A stretch of 64,000 bases of DNA, taken from positions 1 through 64,000 of the forward strand of contig NZ_DASUCC010000111.1 of the NCBI RefSeq assembly GCF_035762905.1, in the 5' to 3' direction. The DNA comes from DASYTH01 sp035762905 (lineage in GTDB: Bacteria; Actinomycetota; Actinomycetes; Mycobacteriales; Pseudonocardiaceae). Made by a program: the position numbers and the translations under genes. Of this stretch, positions 32,091 to 41,093 are shown in pieces; the first letter of the stretch is position 1; each line of letters opens with the position of its first letter. The notes beneath the pieces were generated by a model, which worked only from the letters and a program-made list of their open reading frames with translations, was not told the origin of the DNA and made no database searches.

Positions 32091-33599
32091 ATGTCTGAAC
32101 CCGTACTCGTCGACGGCGGGCCGCTGACCCGCGAGCAGGTGGTTGCGGTCGCCCGGGACGGGGCCGCGGTCGAGTTGACCGGGACGGCGCTGGACGCGGT
32201 GGCCAAGTCCCGTGCCCACATCGAGCGGCTGGCGCACGCGACGACCCCGACCTACGGGGTGTCCACCGGCTTCGGCGCGCTGGCCACCCGGCACATCCCG
32301 GCCGAGCGGCGGGCCGCGCTGCAACGCTCGCTGATCCGTTCGCACGCCGCGGGCGCCGGCCCGGCCGTCGAGCCCGAGGTGGTGCGCGCGCTGATGTTGT
32401 TGCGGCTGCGCACGATGGCCACCGGCCGTACCGGCGTCCGAACGTCCATTGTGGACGGATTGGGCGCGTTGCTGAACGCCGGGATCGTTCCGGTGGTGCC
32501 GGAGTACGGCTCGCTGGGCTGCTCCGGCGACCTGGCTCCACTGTCCGCCGTCGCGCTCGCGCTGATGGGTGAGGGCGAGGTGTTCGACGCGGAGGGTGCC
32601 CGCCGTCCGGCCGCGGATGCCTTGCTGGAGGCGGGAATCGACCCCGTAGCGCTGGTCGAGAAGGAGGGCCTCGCGCTGATCAACGGAACCGACGGCATGC
32701 TCGGGATGCTGGTGCTCGCCCTTGCCGACCTGCACCGGCTGCTGGACGTCGCCGACCTCACCGCCGCGATGAGCGTGGAGGCGCTGCTCGGCACCGACCG
32801 GGTGTTCGCACCCGACCTGCAGGCGCTGCGTCCGCACCCCGGCCAGGCCGTGTCGGCCGCTCGAATGACCGCGCTGCTGGCCGACTCGGCGATCGTGGCC
32901 AGTCACCGGACCCCGGACTGCAACCGGGTGCAGGACGCCTACTCGCTGCGCTGCGCCCCCCAGGTGCACGGTGCGGCGCGGGACACGCTGGCCGCCGCCG
33001 CACTGGTCGCCGACCGTGAGCTCGCCGCCGTCATCGACAACCCGGTGGTCATGCCGGACGGCCGGGTGGAGTCCAACGGCAACTTCCACGGCGCGCCGGT
33101 GGCCTACCAGCTCGACTTCCTGGCCATCCCGGTCGCGGACCTGGCCAGCATGGCCGAGCGGCGCACCGACCGGATGCTCGACGTGGCCCGCTCGCACGGA
33201 CTGCCGCCGTTCCTGGCCGACGATCCCGGCGTCGACTCCGGCCACATGATCGCCCAGTACACCCAGGCCGGCATCGTCGCCGAGCTCAAACGCCTGGCCG
33301 TGCCCGCGTCGGTCGACTCGATTCCCAGCTCCGCCATGCAGGAGGATCACGTGTCCATGGGCTGGTCGGCGGCCCGCAAGCTGCGCCGGGCGATCGACGG
33401 GCTGACCACGGTGCTGGCGGTCGAGCTGCTCACCGCCGCCCGTGCGCTGGACCTGCGCGCGCCGCTGACCCCGGCGCCGGGCACTGCCGCCGCGGTCGCC
33501 GCGCTGCGCGCCCGGGTGCCCGGCCCCGGCCCGGACCGGCACCTCGCGCCCGAGATCGCCGCCGCCGAAGACCTGATCCGAACCGGAGGACTGCCATGA
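32091..33599 (+). CDS. hutH: Histidine ammonia-lyase
   Basis: First step of histidine degradation: histidine to trans-urocanate plus ammonia. The 502-residue enzyme has TYGVSTGFGALATRHI, the MIO-cofactor loop reading GSLGCSGDLAPLS, RVQDAYSLRCAPQVHGAARD, and SNGNFHGAPVAYQLD with PSSAMQEDHVSMG near the end. The cofactor tripeptide is Cys-Ser-Gly instead of the textbook Ala-Ser-Gly; Ser and Gly, which do the chemistry, are kept. The start is ATG 32091, with GGATGAGGG just upstream. It overlaps hutU by 4 bp. Confidence 0.93.
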   Translation: MSEPVLVDGGPLTREQVVAVARDGAAVELTGTALDAVAKSRAHIERLAHATTPTYGVSTGFGALATRHIPAERRAALQRSLIRSHAAGAGPAVEPEVVRALMLLRLRTMATGRTGVRTSIVDGLGALLNAGIVPVVPEYGSLGCSGDLAPLSAVALALMGEGEVFDAEGARRPAADALLEAGIDPVALVEKEGLALINGTDGMLGMLVLALADLHRLLDVADLTAAMSVEALLGTDRVFAPDLQALRPHPGQAVSAARMTALLADSAIVASHRTPDCNRVQDAYSLRCAPQVHGAARDTLAAAALVADRELAAVIDNPVVMPDGRVESNGNFHGAPVAYQLDFLAIPVADLASMAERRTDRMLDVARSHGLPPFLADDPGVDSGHMIAQYTQAGIVAELKRLAVPASVDSIPSSAMQEDHVSMGWSAARKLRRAIDGLTTVLAVELLTAARALDLRAPLTPAPGTAAAVAALRARVPGPGPDRHLAPEIAAAEDLIRTGGLP

Positions 33600-35245
33600 C
33601 GAGAACCGTTCGCGCGGCCCGCGGCGGCACGCTGACCGCGCGGAGCTGGCCGACCGAGGCCGCGCTGCGGATGTTCCACAACAACCTGGACCCGGAGGTG
33701 GCCGAGCGCCCGGACGACCTGGTCGTCTACGGCGGCACCGGCAAGGCGGCCCGGGACTGGGCGAGCTTCGACGCGATCACCCGGGAGCTCACCGAACTGC
33801 GCGAGGACGAGACGCTGCTCGTGCAGTCCGGCAAGCCGGTCGGCGTGCTGCGCACCCACGAATGGGCGCCGCGGGTGCTGATCGCCAACTCCAACCTGGT
33901 CGGCGACTGGGCGACCTGGCCGGAGTTTCGCCGGCTGGAGGCGCTCGGCCTGACCATGTACGGGCAGATGACCGCCGGGTCGTGGATCTACATTGGCACG
34001 CAAGGGATCCTGCAGGGAACCTACGAGACGTTCGCGGCGGTGGCGGACAAGCGGTTCGGCGGCTCGCTGCGCGGCACGCTGACGCTGACCGCCGGGTTGG
34101 GCGGGATGGGCGGTGCGCAGCCGCTGGCGATCACCATGAACGAGGGCGTCGCACTGTGCGTCGAGGTGGACCCCGAGCGGGCCCGGCGCCGGGTGGCGAC
34201 CCGGTACCTGGACGAGGTCGCCGACGACCTGGACGACGCGGTCGCGCGGGTCACCGCCGCCAAACGGGCCGGCCGGGCGCTGTCCGTGGCGGTGATCGGC
34301 AACGCCGCCGAGGTGCTGCCCGAACTGTTGCGCCGTGGGGTCGAGGTGGACGTCGTCACCGACCAGACGTCGGCGCACGATCCGTTGGCATATCTGCCAA
34401 AGGGCGTGTCACTCGAGGACTGGCACGACTACGCGGCAGCCAAGCCGGACGAGTTCACCGACCGGTCGCGGGACTCCATGGCCGAGCATGTGGACGCCAT
34501 GATCGGCTTTCTCGACGCGGGCGCCGAGGTGTTCGACTACGGCAACTCGATCCGGGGCGAGGCCAGGCTCGGCGGCTGCGAGCGGGCGTTCGACTTCCCC
34601 GGCTTCGTGCCCGCCTACGTCCGTCCGCTGTTCTGCGAGGGCAAGGGTCCGTTCCGATGGGCAGCGCTGTCGGGCGACCCGGCCGATATCGCCGCCACCG
34701 ACCGGGCCATCCTGGAGTTGTTCCCGGACAATGCCGCGCTGGCCCGGTGGATCCGCCTGGCTGGCGAACGCGTTGCCTACCAGGGACTTCCGGCCCGAAT
34801 CTGCTGGCTCGGCTACGGCGAGCGGGAGCAGGCCGGGGTCCGGTTCAACGAGATGGTTGCCCGCGGCGAGCTGTCCGCGCCGGTGGTGATCGGCCGCGAC
34901 CATCTGGACTGCGGCTCGGTCGCCTCGCCCTACCGGGAGACCGAGGCGATGGCCGACGGTTCGGACGCGATCGCCGACTGGCCGCTGCTCAACGCCCTGG
35001 TGAACACCGCGTCCGGAGCGAGCTGGGTGTCCATCCACCATGGCGGCGGCGTGGGCATCGGCCGGTCCATCCACGCCGGTCAGGTCACCGTGGCCGACGG
35101 GACGCAGCTCGCCGGTCATAAAATCGAACGCGTGCTCACCAACGACCCCGCGATGGGGGTTCTGCGGCATGTCGATGCCGGTTACGACCGGGCGGCAGAG
35201 GTCGCGGCCGGGAAGGGCCTGACCATCCCCATGGCCGGGTCATGA
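33596..35245 (+). CDS. hutU: Urocanate hydratase
   Basis: Second step: hydrates urocanate to imidazolone propionate using tightly bound NAD as electrophile. The 549 residues show MFHNNLDPEVAERPDDLVVYGGTGKAARDW near the start, HEWAPRVLIANSNLVGDWA, NAD site LTAGLGGMGGAQPLA, and the C-terminal ICWLGYGEREQ and IGRDHLDCGSVASPYRETEAM signature. Length is normal. ATGA overlaps on both sides tie it to hutH and to the M20 gene. Confidence 0.95.
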   Translation: MTRTVRAARGGTLTARSWPTEAALRMFHNNLDPEVAERPDDLVVYGGTGKAARDWASFDAITRELTELREDETLLVQSGKPVGVLRTHEWAPRVLIANSNLVGDWATWPEFRRLEALGLTMYGQMTAGSWIYIGTQGILQGTYETFAAVADKRFGGSLRGTLTLTAGLGGMGGAQPLAITMNEGVALCVEVDPERARRRVATRYLDEVADDLDDAVARVTAAKRAGRALSVAVIGNAAEVLPELLRRGVEVDVVTDQTSAHDPLAYLPKGVSLEDWHDYAAAKPDEFTDRSRDSMAEHVDAMIGFLDAGAEVFDYGNSIRGEARLGGCERAFDFPGFVPAYVRPLFCEGKGPFRWAALSGDPADIAATDRAILELFPDNAALARWIRLAGERVAYQGLPARICWLGYGEREQAGVRFNEMVARGELSAPVVIGRDHLDCGSVASPYRETEAMADGSDAIADWPLLNALVNTASGASWVSIHHGGGVGIGRSIHAGQVTVADGTQLAGHKIERVLTNDPAMGVLRHVDAGYDRAAEVAAGKGLTIPMAGS

Positions 35246-36441
35246 CCACGACCGGCCTGCTGCGGACGATCTCCGGCGTCGGAACGGATCGGGGCCGGGG
35301 CGGCTACTCGCGGCACGGTTTCGCCAAGGCCGAGCTGGAACTGCGCGACTGGTTCATCGCGGAGGCCGGGTGGTGCGGGCTGGACGTCGAGGTGGACCGG
35401 AACAGCAACATCTGGGCCTGGTGGGGTGATCCGGGCCCCGATGCGGTGGTCACCGGAAGCCACCTGGACTCGGTGCCCGGCGGTGGCGCGTTCGACGGCC
35501 CGCTCGGCGTGGTGTCCGCCCTCGCCGCGGTGGAGGCCATGCGGAGCAAGGGATTCCAGCCGGCCAAACCGCTCGCCGTCGTGGTGTTCGCGGAGGAGGA
35601 GGGCGGCCGGTTCGGGGTGCCGTGCCTGGGCAGCCGGCTGCTGACCGGTTCGCTCGATCCGGCGGCGGCGCTGGGGCTGACCGACAACAGCGGGGTGACG
35701 CTGGCCGACGCGGCGGAGACCGCCGGGTTCGACCCGGCGGCCTTCGGGCGGGACACCGAGGCGCTGTCCCGGATCGGCTGCTTCATCGAGCTGCATGTGG
35801 AGCAGGGGCGCGGGCTGATCGAGCTGGACGCGCCGGTCGGTGTCGCCAGTTCGATCATGGCCCACGGCCGGTGGCGGTTCCGGTTCACCGGCGAGGGAAA
35901 TCATGCCGGCGCAACCCCGATCGCCGACCGCAGGGACCCGATGCTGCCGGCCTCCCAGCTGGTCCTGGCCGCGCGCCGGGCCGCGACCGGCGGAGCCCGG
36001 GCGACGGTCGGCCGGCTGGTGCCCAACCCGGGCGGCACCAATGTCATCGCGTCCACTGTGGACGTATGGCTGGACGCACGTGCCGAGAACGACGCGAGCA
36101 CAAGGGATCTGGTCGAGAAGATCACCTCGGCGGCGACCGTGGCCGCGGCCGACGAGGGCTGCGCGGTGACCGTGACCGAGGAGTCCTACGGTGACACCGT
36201 GATCTTCGACCCGGCGCTGCGCGACGACCTGTCCCGGATGCTCGGCGGCGTACCGGCCCTGCCGACCGGCGCCGGGCATGACGCCGGGGTGCTTGCCGCG
36301 CACGTTCCGGCCGCGATGCTGTTCGTGCGCAACCCGACCGGCGTGAGCCACGCGCCCGCAGAGCATGCCGAGCCGGCCGACTGCGAGGCCGGCGCGGTGG
36401 CGCTGGCGTCCGTGCTCGAGCACCTGGCGCGATCATCATGA
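35242..36441 (+). CDS. M20-family amidohydrolase (allantoate/carbamoyl-amino-acid type), probable N-formylglutamate deformylase
   Basis: A 399-residue M20 zinc peptidase-like enzyme: GSHLDSVPGGGAFDGPLG (metal His and Asp), FAEEEGGRFGVPCLGSR (Glu-Glu), ELHVEQGRGLIE and GEGNHAGATPIADRRD, with THAPAEHAE-type SHAPAEHAE at the end. The family acts on allantoate, N-carbamoyl or N-formyl amino acids. It sits between hutU and hutF in a 4-bp-overlapping operon that has no classical hutG. It is therefore inferred to remove formate from N-formylglutamate, the product of HutF. The family call is firm; the exact substrate is inferred from context. Confidence 0.85.
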   Translation: MTTTGLLRTISGVGTDRGRGGYSRHGFAKAELELRDWFIAEAGWCGLDVEVDRNSNIWAWWGDPGPDAVVTGSHLDSVPGGGAFDGPLGVVSALAAVEAMRSKGFQPAKPLAVVVFAEEEGGRFGVPCLGSRLLTGSLDPAAALGLTDNSGVTLADAAETAGFDPAAFGRDTEALSRIGCFIELHVEQGRGLIELDAPVGVASSIMAHGRWRFRFTGEGNHAGATPIADRRDPMLPASQLVLAARRAATGGARATVGRLVPNPGGTNVIASTVDVWLDARAENDASTRDLVEKITSAATVAAADEGCAVTVTEESYGDTVIFDPALRDDLSRMLGGVPALPTGAGHDAGVLAAHVPAAMLFVRNPTGVSHAPAEHAEPADCEAGAVALASVLEHLARSS

Positions 36442-37730
36442 CCGACTTCTGGTGTGAGCGGCTGTGGCAGCCGACCGGCGTGCGCGACCACGTGCTGGTC
36501 GCGGTGAACGAGGACGGCACGATCGGCCGGATGTCGATCACCGACAGTCCGCCTGCGGACGCGCATCGATTGTCCGGCTTGGTGTTTCCCGGGTTCGCCA
36601 ACGTGCACTCGCACGCCTTCCACCGGGCGCTGCGGGGCCGCACGCACACCGCGGGCGGCACCTTCTGGACCTGGCGGCAGGGCATGTACGCGCTGGCGAG
36701 GAAACTCGACCCGGACGGTTACCTCGAGCTGGCCAGGGCCGTCTACGCGGAACTGGCGGTGGCCGGCTTCACCTGCGTCGGGGAGTTCCACTACCTGCAC
36801 CATGCGCCGGGTGGGGCCCGATACAACGACCCCAACGCGATGGCCGAGGCGCTGCGCGCGGCCGCGGCGGAGGCCGGAATCCGGCTGACCTTGCTGGACA
36901 CCTGCTACCTGGCCGGCGGCATCGAGACGCCGGTTTCCGCTGAGCAGCAACGGTTCTCCGACGGCTCGGTGCTGGCCTGGGCGGAGCGGGTGTCGGCCCT
37001 GCGCGGCGACGAGACCATGGTCGTCGGGGCCGCGATCCACTCGGTGCGGGCGGTGCCGCGTACCGACCTGGCCGCGGTCGCCGCGTCGGACGTGCGCCGG
37101 CCGCTGCACGTCCACCTGTCCGAGCAGCCGGCGGAGAACGAGGCCTGCCAGGCGGCCTACGGGTGCTCGCCGACCGAGCTGCTGGCCGGGGCCGGCGTGC
37201 TGTCCGCGCGCACCACGGCCGTGCACGCCACTCATCTGTCCACACGGGACATTCAGCTGCTCGGGTCGGCGCGGGTCAACGCCTGCCTGTGCCCGACCAC
37301 CGAGGCGGATCTGGCCGACGGGATCGGACCGGCACGCGAGCTGGCCGACGCCGGCTGCCCGATCGTGCTCGGCAGCGACCAGCACGCCGTGGTCGATCCG
37401 TTCCTCGAGGCGCGGGCGCTCGAGCACGGCGAGCGGCTCCGCACGGGACGGCGCGGCCGGTTCGCTCCGGTCGAGCTGACCATCGCGCTGACCTCCGCCG
37501 GGCACAACGCGCTCGGCTGGTCCGCCTCGTACGCGGATCTCGTCGCGGTACGCACGGATTCGGTGCGCACCGCGGGTTGTGCGCCGGACCAGGTGCTGCT
37601 CGCCGCGACCGGCGCGGACGTGCACACCGTGGTCTCCCGCGGTCAGGTGATCGCCCGGGACGGCCGGCACGAGAAGCTCGGCGACGTGGGCGAGCTGCTC
37701 GACGCCGCGATCGGGAGGCTGTGGGAATGA
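36438..37730 (+). CDS. hutF: Formimidoylglutamate deiminase
   Basis: Converts N-formimidoyl-glutamate to N-formylglutamate plus ammonia (the five-step hut branch). A 430-residue amidohydrolase-superfamily enzyme: FANVHSHAFHRALRGR (metal His pair), HVHLSEQPAENEAC, HATHLSTRDI and LGSDQHAVVDPF (metal Asp). The TFWTWRQGMYALA segment and GEFHYLHHAPGG are typical of HutF. ATGA overlaps with both neighbours. Confidence 0.92.
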   Translation: MTDFWCERLWQPTGVRDHVLVAVNEDGTIGRMSITDSPPADAHRLSGLVFPGFANVHSHAFHRALRGRTHTAGGTFWTWRQGMYALARKLDPDGYLELARAVYAELAVAGFTCVGEFHYLHHAPGGARYNDPNAMAEALRAAAAEAGIRLTLLDTCYLAGGIETPVSAEQQRFSDGSVLAWAERVSALRGDETMVVGAAIHSVRAVPRTDLAAVAASDVRRPLHVHLSEQPAENEACQAAYGCSPTELLAGAGVLSARTTAVHATHLSTRDIQLLGSARVNACLCPTTEADLADGIGPARELADAGCPIVLGSDQHAVVDPFLEARALEHGERLRTGRRGRFAPVELTIALTSAGHNALGWSASYADLVAVRTDSVRTAGCAPDQVLLAATGADVHTVVSRGQVIARDGRHEKLGDVGELLDAAIGRLWE

Positions 37731-38875
37731 CCCTGCTGCTCACCGGGATCGGTGAGCTGACCACCAACGACGACGAGCTGGGCCAGCTTTCCGGTGCGGC
37801 ACTGGTGATCGAGGGCGACCGGGTGGTCTGGGTCGGGCCGGCTGCACGCGCCCCGGCCGCCGACGAGCACGTGGACCTGGCCGGCCGGGCGGTGCTGCCG
37901 GGCTGGGTGGACAGCCACACGCACCTGGTCTTCGCCGGTGACCGGACCGCCGAGTTCGCCGCCCGGATGGCCGGAAAGCCCTACACCGCAGGCGGAATCG
38001 CGACCACCGTGGCCGCCACCCGGGCCGCGTCCGCCGAGGTTCTCGCCGCGGGTCTGCGCCGCCATGTGGCCGAGGCGCGCGCCGCCGGCACGACGTATGT
38101 GGAGACCAAGACCGGCTACGGCCTGACCGTCGCCGACGAGGTGCGCTCGGCCACCCTGGCCGCCGAACAGGCCGACGAGGTCACCTTCCTCGGCGCCCAC
38201 CTGGTTCCGCCCGAACTGGCCGCCGACGACTACGTGGACCTGGTGTGCGGGGAGATGCTCACCGCCGTCGCACCGCTGGTGCGCTGGGCCGACGTGTTCT
38301 GCGAGACCGGCGCGTTCGACGAGGACCAGTCCCGCGCCGTCCTGCTCGCCGCCCGCGCCCACGGTCTCGGTCTGCGCGTGCACGGCAACCAGCTCGGCCC
38401 CGGCCCCGGCGTCCGGCTCGCGGTCGAGCTGGGCGCCGCCAGCGTCGACCACTGCACGCACCTCACACCGTCCGATGTGGACGCTCTGGCCTCGTCCGAC
38501 ACCGTCGCCACCCTGCTGCCCGCCTGCGACCTGTCCACCCGCGCCCCGCTCCCCGACGCCCGCGCGCTCCTCGATGCCGGCGCCACCGTCGCGTTGGCCT
38601 CCAACTGCAACCCCGGCTCCTCCTACACCACCTCCATGTCCTTCTGCGTCGCCACCGCCGTCCTGCAAATGCGGATGACCGTCCCCGAAGCCATCCGCGC
38701 CGCCACCTGGGCCGGCGCCCGCGCCCTGCGCCGCGAGCAGGAGGTCGGCATCCTCCGCCCCGGCTCCCGCGCCGACCTCCACATCCTCGACGCCCCCTCC
38801 GCCACCCACCTCGCCTACCGCCCCGGCGTCCCCCTCACCCACTCCGTCTACCACCAGGGCGAACGCGTCCGGTGA
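37727..38875 (+). CDS. hutI: Imidazolonepropionase
   Basis: Hydrolyses imidazolone-5-propionate to N-formimidoyl-glutamate, the step between HutU and HutF. A 382-residue amidohydrolase: PGWVDSHTHLVFAGDRTAEF (metal His pair), ETKTGYGLTV, HGNQLGPGPGVRLA, DHCTHLTPSDVDAL and LASNCNPGSSYTTSM. The start is ATG 37727, overlapping the hutF stop; the longer upstream reading frame is not coding. The last third is written almost entirely in C-ending codons, but no frame break is present. Last gene of the operon. Confidence 0.93.
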   Translation: MTLLLTGIGELTTNDDELGQLSGAALVIEGDRVVWVGPAARAPAADEHVDLAGRAVLPGWVDSHTHLVFAGDRTAEFAARMAGKPYTAGGIATTVAATRAASAEVLAAGLRRHVAEARAAGTTYVETKTGYGLTVADEVRSATLAAEQADEVTFLGAHLVPPELAADDYVDLVCGEMLTAVAPLVRWADVFCETGAFDEDQSRAVLLAARAHGLGLRVHGNQLGPGPGVRLAVELGAASVDHCTHLTPSDVDALASSDTVATLLPACDLSTRAPLPDARALLDAGATVALASNCNPGSSYTTSMSFCVATAVLQMRMTVPEAIRAATWAGARALRREQEVGILRPGSRADLHILDAPSATHLAYRPGVPLTHSVYHQGERVR

Positions 38876-38889
38876 AGGCAACCTTTCGG

Positions 38890-39702
38890 TCAGAGTGAGG
38901 CGAGGCATTCGTCGAGGAGGGCGGTGGTGTGTTGGCATTTGGAGATGATGGTGCCGATGTGGCGCCAGTCGCGGTGCAGGCAGAGCAGGCGGAGGAAGAG
39001 GTAGGCGAAGCCGGTGCCGTGGGATTCGGACCATTCGTCCCACTCGGATTTGGTCAGCAGGTAGGAGCGGGTGGCGGCGATGGTGCGCAGGCGGAGGGAG
39101 TCCACGCCGGTGAAGTGGGGCGGGAGTTCGCCGGCGAGGTCGAGTAGCTGAGCGTTGATCTCGGTGTGCAGGCGGGTGAGGTCGGCGCGGTAGGGGGACA
39201 GGCCGGAGAAGAAGGCCCGGGTGATGTTGCCGATCATGCGGGTGAGGCGGTCGTCTTCGATGTCGAAGACGGCTTCGATGATGGTGACGAGGTGGGTTTC
39301 CAGTTCGGCGACCCGGGAGTGACGGGCTTCGAGGCGGCCGAGGATGGAGCGGTCGGTGACCGGGCCGGCGGGGCGGGGGAAGGCGAGCGGGCGGCGGCCA
39401 GGGGTGCCGGACGCGGCGGTGCGGTGCATGGCGTGCACCGCGAAGATGGCGGCGAGGGCCACGACCGCGATGCAGATCAGCAGGATGACCAGCAGGGTGC
39501 CGAGGACGCCGATGATCGCGACCACGACGTTCTCGAACGGCTCGAACCGGACCAGCAGCCAGATGAACGCCGCCACGGCTCCCACGCCGAGCAGAAGCTT
39601 GACCACACAGCCACCGACCCGGCTGGCCAGGATGGCGAGGACAAGGCTCAGCGCCACGGCGAACAGGGGGTCGCGCAGCACCGCCAACACGGTGTCGCCC
39701 AT
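38890..39702 (-). CDS. Membrane protein of unknown function with cytosolic helical domain
   Basis: A 270-residue protein. The first 100 residues contain two or three hydrophobic segments (LFAVALSLVLAILASRVGG, LLLGVGAVAAFIWLLV, VVAIIGVLGTLLVILLICIAVVALAAIF). The remaining 150 residues are soluble and helical (VTDRSILGRLEARHSRVAELETHLVTIIEAVFDIEDD, TLIKCQHTTALL-like end). No known motif. The start ATG 39702 (MGDTVLAVLRDPLFAV) is chosen because the longer frame adds a tail with no ribosome site. It converges with hutI. Confidence 0.7.
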   Translation of the reverse strand: MGDTVLAVLRDPLFAVALSLVLAILASRVGGCVVKLLLGVGAVAAFIWLLVRFEPFENVVVAIIGVLGTLLVILLICIAVVALAAIFAVHAMHRTAASGTPGRRPLAFPRPAGPVTDRSILGRLEARHSRVAELETHLVTIIEAVFDIEDDRLTRMIGNITRAFFSGLSPYRADLTRLHTEINAQLLDLAGELPPHFTGVDSLRLRTIAATRSYLLTKSEWDEWSESHGTGFAYLFLRLLCLHRDWRHIGTIISKCQHTTALLDECLASL

Positions 39703-39790
39703 GCCGCGACAGTGTTCCAAACCGGCGCCCGGAGCGGGAATGGCCTTTCGGGCACAGTTCTGGAGCAACTCCAGGGGTAGGTTGGCTCTC

Positions 39791-39955
39791 ATGGAGTACA
39801 CGAATCTCGGCCGCACCGGTCTGTCCGTATCCCGGCTTGTGCTGGGCACCATGAACTTCGGGCCGCATACGTCCGAAGAGGACAGTCATGGGATCATGGA
39901 TCGGGCGCACGAGTACGGAATCAACTTCTTCGACACGTCGATAACAACAGATTAA
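39791..39955 (+). pseudogene. Aldo/keto reductase, N-terminal fragment (truncated)
   Basis: MEYTNLGRTGLSVSRLVLGT continues MNFGPHTSEEDSHGIMDRAH and EYGINFFDTS, an exact aldo/keto reductase N-terminus with the TMNFG strand and the FFDT motif whose Asp is catalytic. The frame then leaves the family and stops at 39953-39955 after four foreign residues, so only about 50 of the usual ~330 residues remain. The rest of the reductase is not found in the window. The break near 39940 marks the left edge of the accessory region. Confidence 0.85.
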
Positions 39956-40058
39956 CTCCGGGGGACGCGAGTGGCGGGCGGGACACGCCGAGCGGGTGTC
40001 TTCCCAGTTGGCAACGGTCGTTCGCACCGCCGCGATGGCGTGATGACATGCTCGTGGC

Positions 40059-41093
40059 GTGACTGCATCACCCGCGCCTGAGCCTGAGCCGGCTCCCAGC
40101 CCTGCCGTCGCACCTGATGGGAGGGCGACTTCCGAGAAGGTGCTCATCACCGGCGCGGAGCGCTGGATCGGCGAGGCTCTCGACGCCTGGAGCGAGGGTG
40201 ACCAGCCGAAAGTGGCCCTGATGGCGCCTATGGCTGTGGAGCTGCTTGGGAAGGCGACTTTATGGCGGGAGAACCCCGTGCTGCTGGTCCAGCTGAACGA
40301 CCAGCACGAGACGGCGCTGTTCTTGCTCGCCACCCATCCTGACCTGGCGACCAAGGGCGTCAAGACGGTCGGCCTGCAGATTGTGCTGAACCGCCTGATC
40401 AAGCTGCTCGGCGATCTGCCGGTGGCGAAGGATCGCCAGAAGCGCATCGTTGACGTCCGGAATGGGGCGGTTCACGTAGGTTCTGGCGGGGAGTTGCGGT
40501 ATGTCCTGCTCGACTGTCTCGCCATCCTCGGAGTGCTGTTGGAGCGGCTGGGGATCGAGCGAACGGACTTCTTCGGGCGGCACGTTCGTACGGTCGAAGT
40601 GCTCCTCGACGAGCGGAAAACGGAGATCTCTCGGCAGGTTGCCGCCAAGATGGCCACGGCCCGCACGCGGCTGACCCGACTGGAAGAGGCCCTTGGCGAT
40701 ACGGCTTTCGAGAAGGCCGCTCACGAGCTGGAGGACCAGCGATGGTCCCTCGACCCGGACGACTTCGTCACCGGGGGCGAAGGCATCGAGGCCGAGTGCC
40801 CCGAGTGTCGGTCTAAGGCGAGGCTCTTCGGGGAACTGGATGTCAGCGCGGAGGTTGACTACGACGTCGAGCCGCTGGGCGGTGGCCACTACGACACCAT
40901 CGAGGTGCCGTACTCGCAGCTGAGGCTCGGCCCCCGGGCCTTCTTCTGCATGGTGTGCAAGCTGCAGCTCCACGGCACCCAGGAGTTGGCCGAGGTAGGG
41001 CTACCATCCCAGCATTTTGAGGTCAGCAGCGACGACCTGGGTCCAAGCTTCGACATTGGCGGGTACCTCCGCGCCAGCTACTGGGACGATTAA
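40059..41093 (+). CDS. HEPN-like domain plus zinc-ribbon protein, function unknown
   Basis: A 344-residue protein starting at GTG 40059 with a Pro/Glu/Ala-rich 25-residue leader. Residues 30-165 are helical and carry VDVRNGAVHVG, where R134-x4-H139 is the spacing of HEPN ribonuclease motifs. Residues 175-215 form a charged helix. A zinc ribbon follows, with CPEC near residue 245 and CMVC near 305 (FFCMVCKLQLHG). HEPN proteins are often RNases in toxin-antitoxin or phage-defence systems, but the fold assignment here rests on one motif and helix pattern. Third-position GC is lower than in the core genes. It lies alone between a truncated gene and a pseudogene. Confidence 0.6.
   Translation: MTASPAPEPEPAPSPAVAPDGRATSEKVLITGAERWIGEALDAWSEGDQPKVALMAPMAVELLGKATLWRENPVLLVQLNDQHETALFLLATHPDLATKGVKTVGLQIVLNRLIKLLGDLPVAKDRQKRIVDVRNGAVHVGSGGELRYVLLDCLAILGVLLERLGIERTDFFGRHVRTVEVLLDERKTEISRQVAAKMATARTRLTRLEEALGDTAFEKAAHELEDQRWSLDPDDFVTGGEGIEAECPECRSKARLFGELDVSAEVDYDVEPLGGGHYDTIEVPYSQLRLGPRAFFCMVCKLQLHGTQELAEVGLPSQHFEVSSDDLGPSFDIGGYLRASYWDD

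Noticed and set aside
37163..37726. A 188-residue upstream extension of imidazolonepropionase
   Set aside because: It is a shadow of hutF; imidazolonepropionase length and the 4-bp overlap fix the start at 37727.
39940..40058. tRNA gene or tRNA-end attachment site at the island's left edge
   Set aside because: No cloverleaf or tRNA 3'-end sequence is visible; the break lies inside a protein gene.
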